From positions 1-64,000 of the forward strand of contig CAYUYM010000004.1 in assembly GCA_964449305.1 (NCBI GenBank): a stretch of 64,000 nucleotides of DNA. Direction: 5' to 3'. A program made the position numbers and the translations under genes. The notes beneath the pieces were generated by a model, which was not told the origin of the DNA, searched no databases, and worked only from the letters and a program-made list of their open reading frames with translations. Below are positions 27,624-35,078 of the stretch, one piece after another. Within the stretch, counting starts at the first letter, position 1. Each line of letters begins with the position of its first letter. This DNA is from CAYUYM01 sp964449305. Its GTDB lineage: Bacteria; Bacteroidota; Ignavibacteria; SZUA-365; CAYQST01.

Positions 27624-28097
27624 ATGAGATTGCCCAAGTTCGAAACCGAATGGAACGGCTTCAAAACCTACGTCGCCGTCACATGGGATCGCCTCACCGA
27701 TGCCGAGCTCACAAAAGTCCAGGGGAATTTTTCTGAGCTTGTCCGGGTGATCATGGAACGCTACGAGTCGTCGAAGTACGACGCGGAAAAACAACTTGAA
27801 ACCCTGTACTCCACCTATCTAGAAACGAGGCATATCATGTCACAGGAAACGAACACCATCCAATCGGAAATGGAATCCCGCACCAGCGAGATCGCCGAGG
27901 CCCTCAAGCAGAAGGCTGCGGAATACCAGGCTGCGGCCAAGGAGAAATACCAGGAGCTGCGTGCCAAGGCCATCGACCCCGCCATCGAGAAGTCCGAGGA
28001 ATTCATCAAGATCCATCCCTTCAGCATGGTGCTTGGCGCTTTCGGCGTCGGCTTCCTCATTGGTGGCGTCATCGGCCTCCTTTCCAAGCGCGACTGA
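27624..28097 (+). CDS. CsbD-like and DUF883/YqjD-like fusion protein
   Basis: A 157-residue protein. Residues 9-60 (WNGFKTYVAVTWDRLTDAEL, then VQGNFSELV and ERYESSKYDAEKQ) follow the CsbD stress-protein pattern. Residues 70-130 are a charged coiled coil rich in Glu, Lys, Ala and Gln. The C-terminus (HPFSMVLGAFGVGFLIGGVIGLL, then KRD) is the single membrane helix of the ElaB/YqjD/DUF883 family, whose enterobacterial members tether inactive ribosomes to the inner membrane. AAAGG precedes ATG 27624. Both halves are stress-linked families; their union here is inferred from sequence only. A terminator follows directly. Confidence 0.72.
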   Translation: MRLPKFETEWNGFKTYVAVTWDRLTDAELTKVQGNFSELVRVIMERYESSKYDAEKQLETLYSTYLETRHIMSQETNTIQSEMESRTSEIAEALKQKAAEYQAAAKEKYQELRAKAIDPAIEKSEEFIKIHPFSMVLGAFGVGFLIGGVIGLLSKRD

Positions 28098-28123
28098 CCT
28101 GTCCACCCCGTTCCCTCCCCTCG

Positions 28124-28151
28124 CAAAGGCCGTCGTCTCGACGGCCTTTTG
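28124..28151. terminator. Rho-independent terminator after the CsbD/DUF883 gene
   Basis: An 11-12 bp stem (CAAAGGCCGTCG with its complement, loop TCT) ends in TTTTG. It sits between this gene and the convergent lipoate-ligase-like gene and may serve both. Confidence 0.85.
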
Positions 28152-28171
28152 TGTGATGCGGGCGCCCGCCA

Positions 28172-29008
28172 TCAGCGGACGCGGTACACCCAGTCGTAGC
28201 GTCGGTAGAGCGCGTCCATCCGCTCCCGCGCCTCGTCGAGCTCGTCCCGGGTGAAGGAGGATGTGTGCGTCACGTGCTGTGCGGCAAAGGCGGCGAACAG
28301 CCATGCACGGACCTCGGCGAGTGACAGACTGGTGAAATGAGTCAGAGGGGACACTTTCTTGACGGCGCTCGGGATGCCGCGGCTGTTGTGCTTCGTGCGC
28401 CCCAGCCGCAACACGCCATAGAGCCGTTCATCGCTCATTGCATGGGCCAACGTTGCGTGATGGAGCACCGTCTTGGCGCGCCGCACCTGCGCCGCTCCGC
28501 CGATCTTGGCGTAGGGCGAGGCGATGTCGTTGATCGGAACATACGTGGCCGGGATGCCGAGCGCCCGCAGACCCCGGATGATCCATCGGTCGAGAAAGGC
28601 GAAGGACTGCACGAAGGACATGTCGGCGACAACCGACTCGGGCACGATGACCGAATAGGTGATGGTGCGGCCGGGCTCCACCAGCATGGCCCCACCCCCG
28701 CTCATGCGCCGGACGATGCGCGTGTCCGTGCGCACGGCGTTCTCCACGTCGATCTCGTTGCGCACCGACTGGTAGGAACCGAGCACCACGGCCGCCTCGC
28801 TCCAGTCCCACAGCCAGAAGACGGGGCGGCGCCTCCCCTGCGCCACACGATACAGCAGCGTCGTGTCAAGCGCAAGGTTTTCGTCTGCTCTGTGCGGATC
28901 ACCGAGAATGGTGTCGAACTCCAGTGCATCCATGCGGGCGAACCATGACGGGTTCAGCGGTGTGCCGCACCAGGAGTCCTGCCAGGGGGGAAGCGCGAGG
29001 TCGGGCAT
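28172..29008 (-). CDS. Lipoate-protein ligase A-like protein
   Basis: A 278-residue protein of the biotin/lipoate ligase fold. FWLWDWSEAAVVLGSYQ, then RIVRRMSGGGAMLVEPGRTITYSVIVP, then SPYAKIGGAAQVRRAKTVLHHATLAH, are the LplA landmarks (RR-x-SGGG-A and the K-I-GG-A-x-R region). The usual lysine of the RR(T/S)GGGAVYH-...-G-K motif is present as KIGG. It attaches lipoate or octanoate to 2-oxoacid dehydrogenases and the glycine cleavage system. The start ATG 29008 overlaps the stop of the upstream membrane-protein gene by one base (TGATG), with GGAGG nearby, so the two are translationally coupled. Confidence 0.83.
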   Translation of the reverse strand: MPDLALPPWQDSWCGTPLNPSWFARMDALEFDTILGDPHRADENLALDTTLLYRVAQGRRRPVFWLWDWSEAAVVLGSYQSVRNEIDVENAVRTDTRIVRRMSGGGAMLVEPGRTITYSVIVPESVVADMSFVQSFAFLDRWIIRGLRALGIPATYVPINDIASPYAKIGGAAQVRRAKTVLHHATLAHAMSDERLYGVLRLGRTKHNSRGIPSAVKKVSPLTHFTSLSLAEVRAWLFAAFAAQHVTHTSSFTRDELDEARERMDALYRRYDWVYRVR

Positions 29009-29571
29009 CACGGCACCTCCGTTTGATCTGGTGGGGGCGACTCTGCGTCCCGCTTTCGTGTCGACTGCCGTTCCTGCCAGCCCTGCACAATGAGCAGCGC
29101 CCCGGTGCCCACAAGCAGAAGTGCCACACCGATGAGAATGGCCCCGACAAGGTGATGCTCATGCGAGGCGATCATGGCGCCGAGGAAGGCGATCACCATG
29201 CCGACCCCGGTCATGAGGCCGCCGGCGATGAAGGGGGATCGCATGATCTGCACCGCGCTGATGATGGCAAGCAGCCAGCCCACGGGGTAGGGCACGCACA
29301 GCAGCAGCCACCACATGGACCGCCCGGTGTCGCCGCCCACACCGCCCTGCATGCTGAGGATCCACAGCGCCCCCACGCCGAGAAGCGTGCAGATGAGCGC
29401 GGTGACGGCCAGCGGTCGGTTGCGCGTCCTCCCGGCCCAGGCCGCGGCAGCGGTGACGATGCTGCCGGCAAGGATGGCGAGCGAACCCTCGAGGGGGTCC
29501 ACCGTGCCGATGATGATCATGATGAAGCCGGTGATGGCGAGGCGGCGTGACCAGAGTGCATTGGTGTTCAT
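29008..29571 (-). CDS. Multi-helix membrane protein of unknown function
   Basis: A 187-residue protein with about five helices, starting ALWSRRLAITGFIMIIIGTVDPLEGSL, and a short charged C-terminal tail. I recall similar hypothetical proteins in Bacteroidota but no function. ATG 29571 is selected because the further upstream frame is not protein-like. It is the first gene of a two-gene operon with the lipoate-ligase-like gene. It is divergent from the photolyase gene, sharing a 208-base intergenic region. Confidence 0.72.
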   Translation of the reverse strand: MNTNALWSRRLAITGFIMIIIGTVDPLEGSLAILAGSIVTAAAAWAGRTRNRPLAVTALICTLLGVGALWILSMQGGVGGDTGRSMWWLLLCVPYPVGWLLAIISAVQIMRSPFIAGGLMTGVGMVIAFLGAMIASHEHHLVGAILIGVALLLVGTGALLIVQGWQERQSTRKRDAESPPPDQTEVP

Positions 29572-29686
29572 GGCGCAGCGAGGGTGATGTCGGTGGGAGA
29601 ATGACCGTCGATGTGTGACCACCTGCTTCGGTGAAGAAACGCGGGATTTGGCGCACCGACTCTCATGCAGGATGGAGAGGTGGTGA

Positions 29687-29720
29687 TTGTGGCTCACATC
29701 GTATGGGTGCAATATATTTG
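29687..29720 (+). promoter_or_regulatory. Bacteroidota-type promoter of the photolyase gene
   Basis: TTG (29687-29689), 23 bases, then TATATTTG (29713-29720), an exact match to TAnnTTTG. The start codon lies 59 bases further and has an AGGAGG ribosome site. Confidence 0.6.
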
Positions 29721-29779
29721 CGGTGACGGTCAGGCGCAATCCCCCTTGCACGGTTCATCCCCTTTTCAGGAGGCGCACC

Positions 29780-31237
29780 ATGACGGCACCCCGCTCCCAT
29801 TCCCGATCCTCCCGGCATCCCCTGTCGATTGCATGGATCCGCCGCGATCTCCGCCTCTCCGACCACGCAGCCCTTGCCGCCGCCTGCGCGGAATCCGATC
29901 GCGTCGCCGTCGTGTTCGTGTTCGACACCACCATCCTCTCGCGCCTCCACGACCGCGACGACCGGCGCCTTTCCTTCATCGACCGCTCCCTCGAGGAACT
30001 CGACGCCGCCCTTCGCTCACGCGGGTCCGCGCTCATCGTGCGGCACGGCGATCCGGTGGACGTCGTCCCGCGCCTGTGCATCGAGCTCGGCGCCTGCGCC
30101 GTCCACGTGAACAGGGACCACGATCCCGACGCCAGGCACCGCGACACGCGCGTGGCGGAGGCCCTGGCCTCGATCGGCGTGGAGTTCCACGACCACAAGG
30201 ACCTTGTCATCTTTGAGAGCGATGAGATCCTCACGGGCAGGGGTGAACCGTTCCGCGTCTTCACACCATACAAGCGTGCCTGGCTGTCCGCCTTCTCCAG
30301 CCTGCGTTTCATGGTGCACCCCACCGTGTCCCACACGCCCGACCTCGCGCGCCTCGCCCCCCGGGCCGACCTCGCTGATGCCGTGGCGCCATGGTCGCTG
30401 GAGGGCATCGGCTTCCGGCGGTCGACCTTGTGGCTCGATGCCGGGGAGCAGGCTGCCGCGCGCCGCCTGAAGCACTTCCTCACCACCATCGGCCGCTATC
30501 ACATCGACCGCGACTATCCCTCGATTGACGGAACCTCGGGGCTTTCGGTCCATCTGCGCTTCGGCACCATCTCCATCCGCGAATGTGTCCGCCGCGTCGC
30601 CGATGCCCACCGCGACAATGTGGGCGCTCAGACCTGGCTGTCCGAGCTCATCTGGCGCGAGTTCTACCAGGCCATTCTTCACTGGAAACCCTCGGTGGTG
30701 GGCCACGCCTTCCGCGAGGAGTACGACGGTATCGTGTGGCCGGGGTCGGAGGAGCACTTCACGGCCTGGTGCGAGGGCCGAACCGGCTACCCCATCATCG
30801 ATGCGGCAATGCGCTGCTTCGCGGCCACGGGCTGGATGCACAACCGGCTGCGCATGGTGACCGCAGGCTTCCTCGTGAAGGATCTGCTCGTGGACTGGCG
30901 CCGCGGAGAGGAGCACTTCGCCCGCTTCCTGCTCGACTACGACCTTGCCGCCAACAACGGCGGCTGGCAGTGGTCGGCCTCCACCGGCTGCGATGCACAG
31001 CCGTGGTTCCGCATCTTCAACCCCGTCATGCAGTCCCGCCGCTTCGATCCCGACGGTGTCTTCATCCGCCGCTGGTGCCCCGAGCTCGACGGCGTCCCGT
31101 CCACCGCCATTCACTTCCCCCATGGCGAGGGCATGCTGCACCTCGCCGGCACACCCTCCCTCTTCGGCCCCCCGTATCCGTCCCCCATCGTGGATCACGC
31201 CACACAGCGGGACAGGGCCCTCGCCCTCTTCCGCTGA
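29780..31237 (+). CDS. phrB: Deoxyribodipyrimidine photo-lyase
   Basis: A 485-residue cryptochrome/photolyase. The N-terminal antenna-binding alpha/beta domain begins SIAWIRRDLRLSDHAALAAA. The FAD-binding helical domain has LSVHLRFGTISIRE, LIWREFYQ, GRTGYPIIDAAMRCF, TGWMHNRLRMVTAGFLVKDLL and NNGGWQWSASTGCDAQPWFRIFNP. The NNGGWQW and TGCDAQP segments are class I CPD photolyase signatures. It repairs UV-made pyrimidine dimers with blue light. AGGAGG lies 6 bases before ATG 29780. It is monocistronic with its own promoter. A 6-4 photolyase cannot be excluded without alignment but is less likely. Confidence 0.94.
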   Translation: MTAPRSHSRSSRHPLSIAWIRRDLRLSDHAALAAACAESDRVAVVFVFDTTILSRLHDRDDRRLSFIDRSLEELDAALRSRGSALIVRHGDPVDVVPRLCIELGACAVHVNRDHDPDARHRDTRVAEALASIGVEFHDHKDLVIFESDEILTGRGEPFRVFTPYKRAWLSAFSSLRFMVHPTVSHTPDLARLAPRADLADAVAPWSLEGIGFRRSTLWLDAGEQAAARRLKHFLTTIGRYHIDRDYPSIDGTSGLSVHLRFGTISIRECVRRVADAHRDNVGAQTWLSELIWREFYQAILHWKPSVVGHAFREEYDGIVWPGSEEHFTAWCEGRTGYPIIDAAMRCFAATGWMHNRLRMVTAGFLVKDLLVDWRRGEEHFARFLLDYDLAANNGGWQWSASTGCDAQPWFRIFNPVMQSRRFDPDGVFIRRWCPELDGVPSTAIHFPHGEGMLHLAGTPSLFGPPYPSPIVDHATQRDRALALFR

Positions 31238-31299
31238 GTCGAGGGCAACGCGGGCGCATCACCCACCGGCGTCATCATCACCGCGCCACGCGGCGAAAG

Positions 31300-31338
31300 T
31301 TCACATTTCCGTAACATGGCCGTAACATCCTGTTCACA
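31300..31338 (+). promoter_or_regulatory. Candidate Pho box: four hexamers with 11-bp period
   Basis: TTCACA (31300-31305), GTAACA (31311-31316), GTAACA (31322-31327) and TTCACA (31333-31338) are spaced exactly 11 bases apart. PhoB/PhoP regulators bind direct repeats with this period; TT-x-ACA is the Bacillus PhoP half-site. It lies just upstream of a promoter-like TAGGTTGC (31348-31355) and the phosphate-porin gene, followed by pstSCAB-phoU. Confidence 0.7.
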
Positions 31339-31347
31339 CGCCAGGGG

Positions 31348-31355
31348 TAGGTTGC
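31348..31355 (+). promoter_or_regulatory. Probable -7 element of the porin/pst promoter
   Basis: TAGGTTGC resembles TAnnTTTG. No good TTG lies 20 bases upstream; the Pho-box repeats occupy that place, as expected for an activator-dependent promoter. Confidence 0.4.
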
Positions 31356-31431
31356 ATGCATCTTCGTGGCCTGGTCGTTTCCGGTCATGAAGCCCGTGAT
31401 CAACGATCGCCAACCACAACATGGAGAATGC

Positions 31432-32697
31432 ATGAAACACTTTTTCACCGCCTGTCTCGTCCTTGTCGCGCTCATGAGTGTCACCGCCCTTGCCCAGGAG
31501 GAGGAGAAATCCGTCCGCGAGCAGATGGACGAATTGAAGGGCAAGGTGGATGGCATGGATGAAACCGTCAAGACACTGGAATCCGACGTCTCGGGATTGA
31601 AGAAGATCAAGGTGTCCGGCTATCTGCAGCTCAACTGGGAGAAGTCGGAGAAGGAAAAGGGGTTCGCCGCGGATCCCTACGACAGCAAGGACTACGACAT
31701 GACGCGCTTCCGCGTGCGACGCAGCCGGCTCAAATTCAATTATGATGCAGGCGTTTCGCAGATGGTGGTCCAGGGCGACTTCTCGAACAGTGGGTTCGAG
31801 CTGAAGGACGCCTACCTCGAGTTCTCGGAGCCATGGTTGAAGATGTTCACGCTGCGCGCCGGTGTGTTCAACCGCCCGAACTATGAGGTGGAGTACTCCT
31901 CCAGCCAGCGCGAATCCCCGGAGCGCTCCACTGTGATCGCTTCCATCTATCCAAAGGAGCGTGATCTGGGAGCGATGCTCACCTTCGCACCCGAGGATCT
32001 GTTCACGCTGCAGTTCGCCGCCTTCAACAACACCTTCAAGGGCACCTACGCGCAGAACAACCCGAACTTCGGTCCGTACCCGCTCTACTTCATGACACGT
32101 GTCACCAAGTCCTTCATCCTCGGCGACCTCGGTCTCGACCTCGGCGTGCATGCACGCTTCGGCAATGTGCGCACGAACAATGCCTTCGTGCGCGAGTCCG
32201 ACGAGCCCATCGCGATGCGGACCGCCGCCGATTCGAGCGCCGCACGCACGGGCACCGTGGGAGGCAGCGCACCCAAGACCTGGTTCGGCGTGGAAGCGCA
32301 GCTCTACTACGACTTCCTTGGCGGCATGAAGATCATGGGCGAGTACATCATGGGGCAGGATGTGAACGAGCTTTCGACAGCAGCACCCCTTGCCGCCATC
32401 CGCAAGCGCGACTTCATGGGCTGGTATGTCTACCTCGTGAAGAACCTCGGCACGGAATTCCAGTTCGCCCTGAAATATGACAGCTACAATCCCAACACAT
32501 CCATCTCGTCCGATGTGATCGACAACAGCGCAGAACTTGCCGTCAACACGCTCGGTCTCGGCATCCACAACTACACGTTCCCGAACGTCCGCCTCACCCT
32601 GTGGTACGACTCCATCACAACAACCACGAACGACAGGCTCCTCAAGGCCGACCCGAAGGACAATCTCCTCACCATCCGTGCACAGTACAAATTCTGA
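31432..32697 (+). CDS. Phosphate-selective porin (OprO/OprP family)
   Basis: A 421-residue outer-membrane protein. The signal peptide (FFTACLVLVALMSVTALAQ) is followed by a coiled-coil trimerisation segment (about 20-58, EQMDELKGKVDGMDETVKTLESDV). A beta-barrel begins VSGYLQLNWEKSE with RFRVRRSRLKFNYD and KDAYLEFSEPWLKMFTLRAGVFNRPNY. The last strand ends LLTIRAQYKF with a terminal Phe. This is the OprP-type layout with a basic N-terminal strand. GGAGA precedes ATG 31432. The neighbouring pst genes and the upstream Pho box support phosphate uptake under starvation. It could accept other anions or polyphosphate, as OprO does. Confidence 0.9.
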   Translation: MKHFFTACLVLVALMSVTALAQEEEKSVREQMDELKGKVDGMDETVKTLESDVSGLKKIKVSGYLQLNWEKSEKEKGFAADPYDSKDYDMTRFRVRRSRLKFNYDAGVSQMVVQGDFSNSGFELKDAYLEFSEPWLKMFTLRAGVFNRPNYEVEYSSSQRESPERSTVIASIYPKERDLGAMLTFAPEDLFTLQFAAFNNTFKGTYAQNNPNFGPYPLYFMTRVTKSFILGDLGLDLGVHARFGNVRTNNAFVRESDEPIAMRTAADSSAARTGTVGGSAPKTWFGVEAQLYYDFLGGMKIMGEYIMGQDVNELSTAAPLAAIRKRDFMGWYVYLVKNLGTEFQFALKYDSYNPNTSISSDVIDNSAELAVNTLGLGIHNYTFPNVRLTLWYDSITTTTNDRLLKADPKDNLLTIRAQYKF

Positions 32698-32746
32698 TCG
32701 GACCCCGTCACCCACATCACTGCACCACACACTACAAGGATACAGC

Positions 32747-33565
32747 ATGACACGCAGACTTCTCACCGGTTCACTTCTTCTCGCATCGGCGGTGCTCGTC
32801 TTCAGCGGATTCTTCGCACCGGAAAAAATCACGGTGAAGGGATCCGACACGATGGTGATCCTCGCCCAGCGCTGGGCCGAGCGTTACATGAACAGCAACA
32901 AACAGGTGGCCATCCAGGTGACGGGTGGTGGTTCGGGAACGGGCATCTCGGCCCTGATCAACGGCACCACAGACATCTGCAACTCGTCGCGCCCCATGAA
33001 GCAGTCCGAGATCAAGAAACTCAAGGAGCGCTTCGGCACCGTGGGTGTTGAGATCCCCTGCGCCAAGGACGGACTCTCGGTGTACGTGCACGAGGGGAAT
33101 CCCGTCACCGATCTCACCATCCCACAGATCCGCGACATCTACACCGGAAAGATCACGAACTGGAAGGACGTGGGCGGCGACGACGCGAAGATCATCCTGT
33201 ATTCGCGTGAGAACAACTCCGGCACCTACGTCTACTTCAAGGACAACGTGTTGAAGGGCGCGGACTATTCGCCGAGCTGTCAGAACCTGCCCGGCACGGC
33301 TGCCGTGGTCAACGCCATCTCGAAGGACAGGAACGGCATCGGGTACGGCGGTGCGGCCTATGGGAAGGGCATCCGCGAGGTGAAGGTGAACGGTGTTGCA
33401 CCGACCGCCGAAAACGTGAAGTCGGGGAAATACCCGATCACGCGGTACCTCTACATCTACCTGCGCAACAAGCCGACCGGCGAGATCAAGAAGTTCATCG
33501 ACTGGGTGTTGAGCCCGGATGGACAGACCATCGTGAAGGAAGTGGGGTACTTCCCTGTCCGATGA
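32747..33565 (+). CDS. pstS: Phosphate-binding protein PstS
   Basis: A 272-residue periplasmic substrate-binding protein of the short PstS type. The signal peptide is LLTGSLLLASAVLVFSGFFA. KGSDTMVILAQRWAERYM, VTGGGSGTGISALINGTTDICNSSRPMK, NWKDVGGDD, YSRENNSGTYVYFK and NGIGYGGAAYGKG are the phosphate-binding loops. AAGGA lies about 6 bases before ATG 32747. It is followed by a strong hairpin and then pstC, so PstS can be made in excess over the membrane subunits. Confidence 0.96.
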   Translation: MTRRLLTGSLLLASAVLVFSGFFAPEKITVKGSDTMVILAQRWAERYMNSNKQVAIQVTGGGSGTGISALINGTTDICNSSRPMKQSEIKKLKERFGTVGVEIPCAKDGLSVYVHEGNPVTDLTIPQIRDIYTGKITNWKDVGGDDAKIILYSRENNSGTYVYFKDNVLKGADYSPSCQNLPGTAAVVNAISKDRNGIGYGGAAYGKGIREVKVNGVAPTAENVKSGKYPITRYLYIYLRNKPTGEIKKFIDWVLSPDGQTIVKEVGYFPVR

Positions 33566-33594
33566 CGACGTCGCCTGATCACGACATCCCATGC

Positions 33595-33626
33595 ACTCCT
33601 CCCGCGCTTCCGGGTGCGGGAGGAGT
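33595..33626 (+). ncRNA. Intercistronic hairpin between pstS and pstC
   Basis: A perfect 11-bp stem (ACTCCTCCCGC and its complement) with a 10-base loop lies 29 bases after pstS. No T run follows, so it is more likely an mRNA-stabilising or attenuating structure than a full terminator. Confidence 0.5.
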
Positions 33627-33674
33627 CATGCGGAACCATCACCATATTTCTGCAACCCGAACGACACAGCACCC

Positions 33675-35075
33675 ATGAACAACGCCGACGCACCGCAGGG
33701 TGACAGCCCCACTCCATCGAAGGGGACGGCCGTCAACCGCTTTCTGACGCACAAGCCATTGACTCTCGGGAAGAAGCTCCACCTCATGGAGTTCATCGCC
33801 GAGCGGAGTGTGCAGGCAGTGGCCTTCATCTCCATCGCAGCCATCCTCGGCATCTTCTACTACGTCTTTCAGGAGGCGACCTGGGCGTTTCGCAGCGGGG
33901 AGCCGGCAGTGGCCACCGTCACGGCGACAACAGTGGATGGAACGACGGAACAGCCATCATCCGCGGGTCCGGGAGATGGCACGGAGGATGGCGGCATGCT
34001 GACCCAGGAGACCTACGGAGGAGACGAGACGCCATCGGCGACGTCGGGTTCGGAGGAGCTGAAACCGGAATCGTATGGAACGGAGGAATTGACCCCGGAG
34101 GTGTACGGAGCGCCGCCGGATGCGGCGACCGGGGACCTGCGACCCGGGGCCCCTGAATCGACCGAGGTCGCAGGCTCGGATCGTGCCGACGTGGCCGATG
34201 CCGGAACGGATGCCGCCCCACCCGCGGTGATCACCGAAGAGGAGTTGCCGGTGTCCGATGTGGATGGGGGGGGGCACGAGCGCCCGGTGACGGTGGACAT
34301 GCTCCTCCGCGCGAATGACACGATCGACGGCGCCCCCCGGCACATATGGCAGCCGGTGGGGGAGGTGCCGAAATACAGCTTTGTGCCGCTGCTGGTGGGT
34401 GCACTGAAGGTGACGCTGATCGGCCTGCTGCTGGCGGCCCCGATTGCCATCCTTGCCGCGCTCTTCACCTCGGCCTTCGCGCCCCGCTGGGCACGGGAGA
34501 TCCTCAAGCCGGCCATCGAGATCCTCGCGGGCTTCCCGTCGGTGGTGATCGGTTTCTTCTGCCTGATGACGCTGGCCACGGTGATGCAGGCGATCACGGA
34601 ATCGGAGTTCCGGCTCAACGCCCTCGTGGGAGGCATCGGCATGGCGATCGCGGTGATCCCGATCATCTACACCGTGACCGAGGACGCGTTGGCGGCCGTG
34701 CCGAAGTCCATGAAGGAAGCCTCGCTGGCGATGGGCGCATCGCGCTGGCAGACCGCCTATCGCGTGACGCTGCCCGCCGCCATCCCCGGCGTCTTTGCCG
34801 CGGTGATCCTCGGCTTCGGGCGTGCGTTCGGCGAGACCATGATCGCCCTCATGGCCACAGGCAATGCCGCACTGGTGTCGGCCGACATCTTCGAGTCTGT
34901 CCGCACCATGGCCGCCACCATTGGCGCGGAGATGGCGGAGGTCGAATTCCACAGCGTGCACTACGGTGTCCTGTTTCTCATCGGCGCCGTTCTCTTCGTC
35001 GTCACCTTCACCATGAACGCACTCGCGGAATTCTGGATCCGCCGGCGCCTGTTGAAACGATTCCAGGGACAATGA
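33675..35075 (+). CDS. pstC: Phosphate ABC transporter permease PstC with a large insertion
   Basis: A 466-residue protein; usual PstC is about 300-330. The first helix is about residues 47-73. A hydrophilic, acidic, Thr/Ser/Gly/Pro-rich segment of about 160 residues follows (about 74-233), holding three imperfect E-x-YG repeats (ETYGGDE, ESYGTEE, EVYGAPP). The remaining five helices are normal: FVPLLVGALKVTLIGLLLAAPIAIL, the EAA loop KSMKEASLAMGASRWQTAYRVTLP, and GRAFGETMIALMATGN. The insertion lies in the first periplasmic loop. ATG 33675 has no strong ribosome site; coupling to pstS is possible. The next gene starts 3 bases after the stop. Confidence 0.93.
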   Translation: MNNADAPQGDSPTPSKGTAVNRFLTHKPLTLGKKLHLMEFIAERSVQAVAFISIAAILGIFYYVFQEATWAFRSGEPAVATVTATTVDGTTEQPSSAGPGDGTEDGGMLTQETYGGDETPSATSGSEELKPESYGTEELTPEVYGAPPDAATGDLRPGAPESTEVAGSDRADVADAGTDAAPPAVITEEELPVSDVDGGGHERPVTVDMLLRANDTIDGAPRHIWQPVGEVPKYSFVPLLVGALKVTLIGLLLAAPIAILAALFTSAFAPRWAREILKPAIEILAGFPSVVIGFFCLMTLATVMQAITESEFRLNALVGGIGMAIAVIPIIYTVTEDALAAVPKSMKEASLAMGASRWQTAYRVTLPAAIPGVFAAVILGFGRAFGETMIALMATGNAALVSADIFESVRTMAATIGAEMAEVEFHSVHYGVLFLIGAVLFVVTFTMNALAEFWIRRRLLKRFQGQ

Positions 35076-35078
35076 CCC

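Noticed and set aside
25853..27664. The longer 603-codon reading of the VWA gene
   Set aside because: The first 106 codons lack protein character and the signal peptide begins only at 27346.
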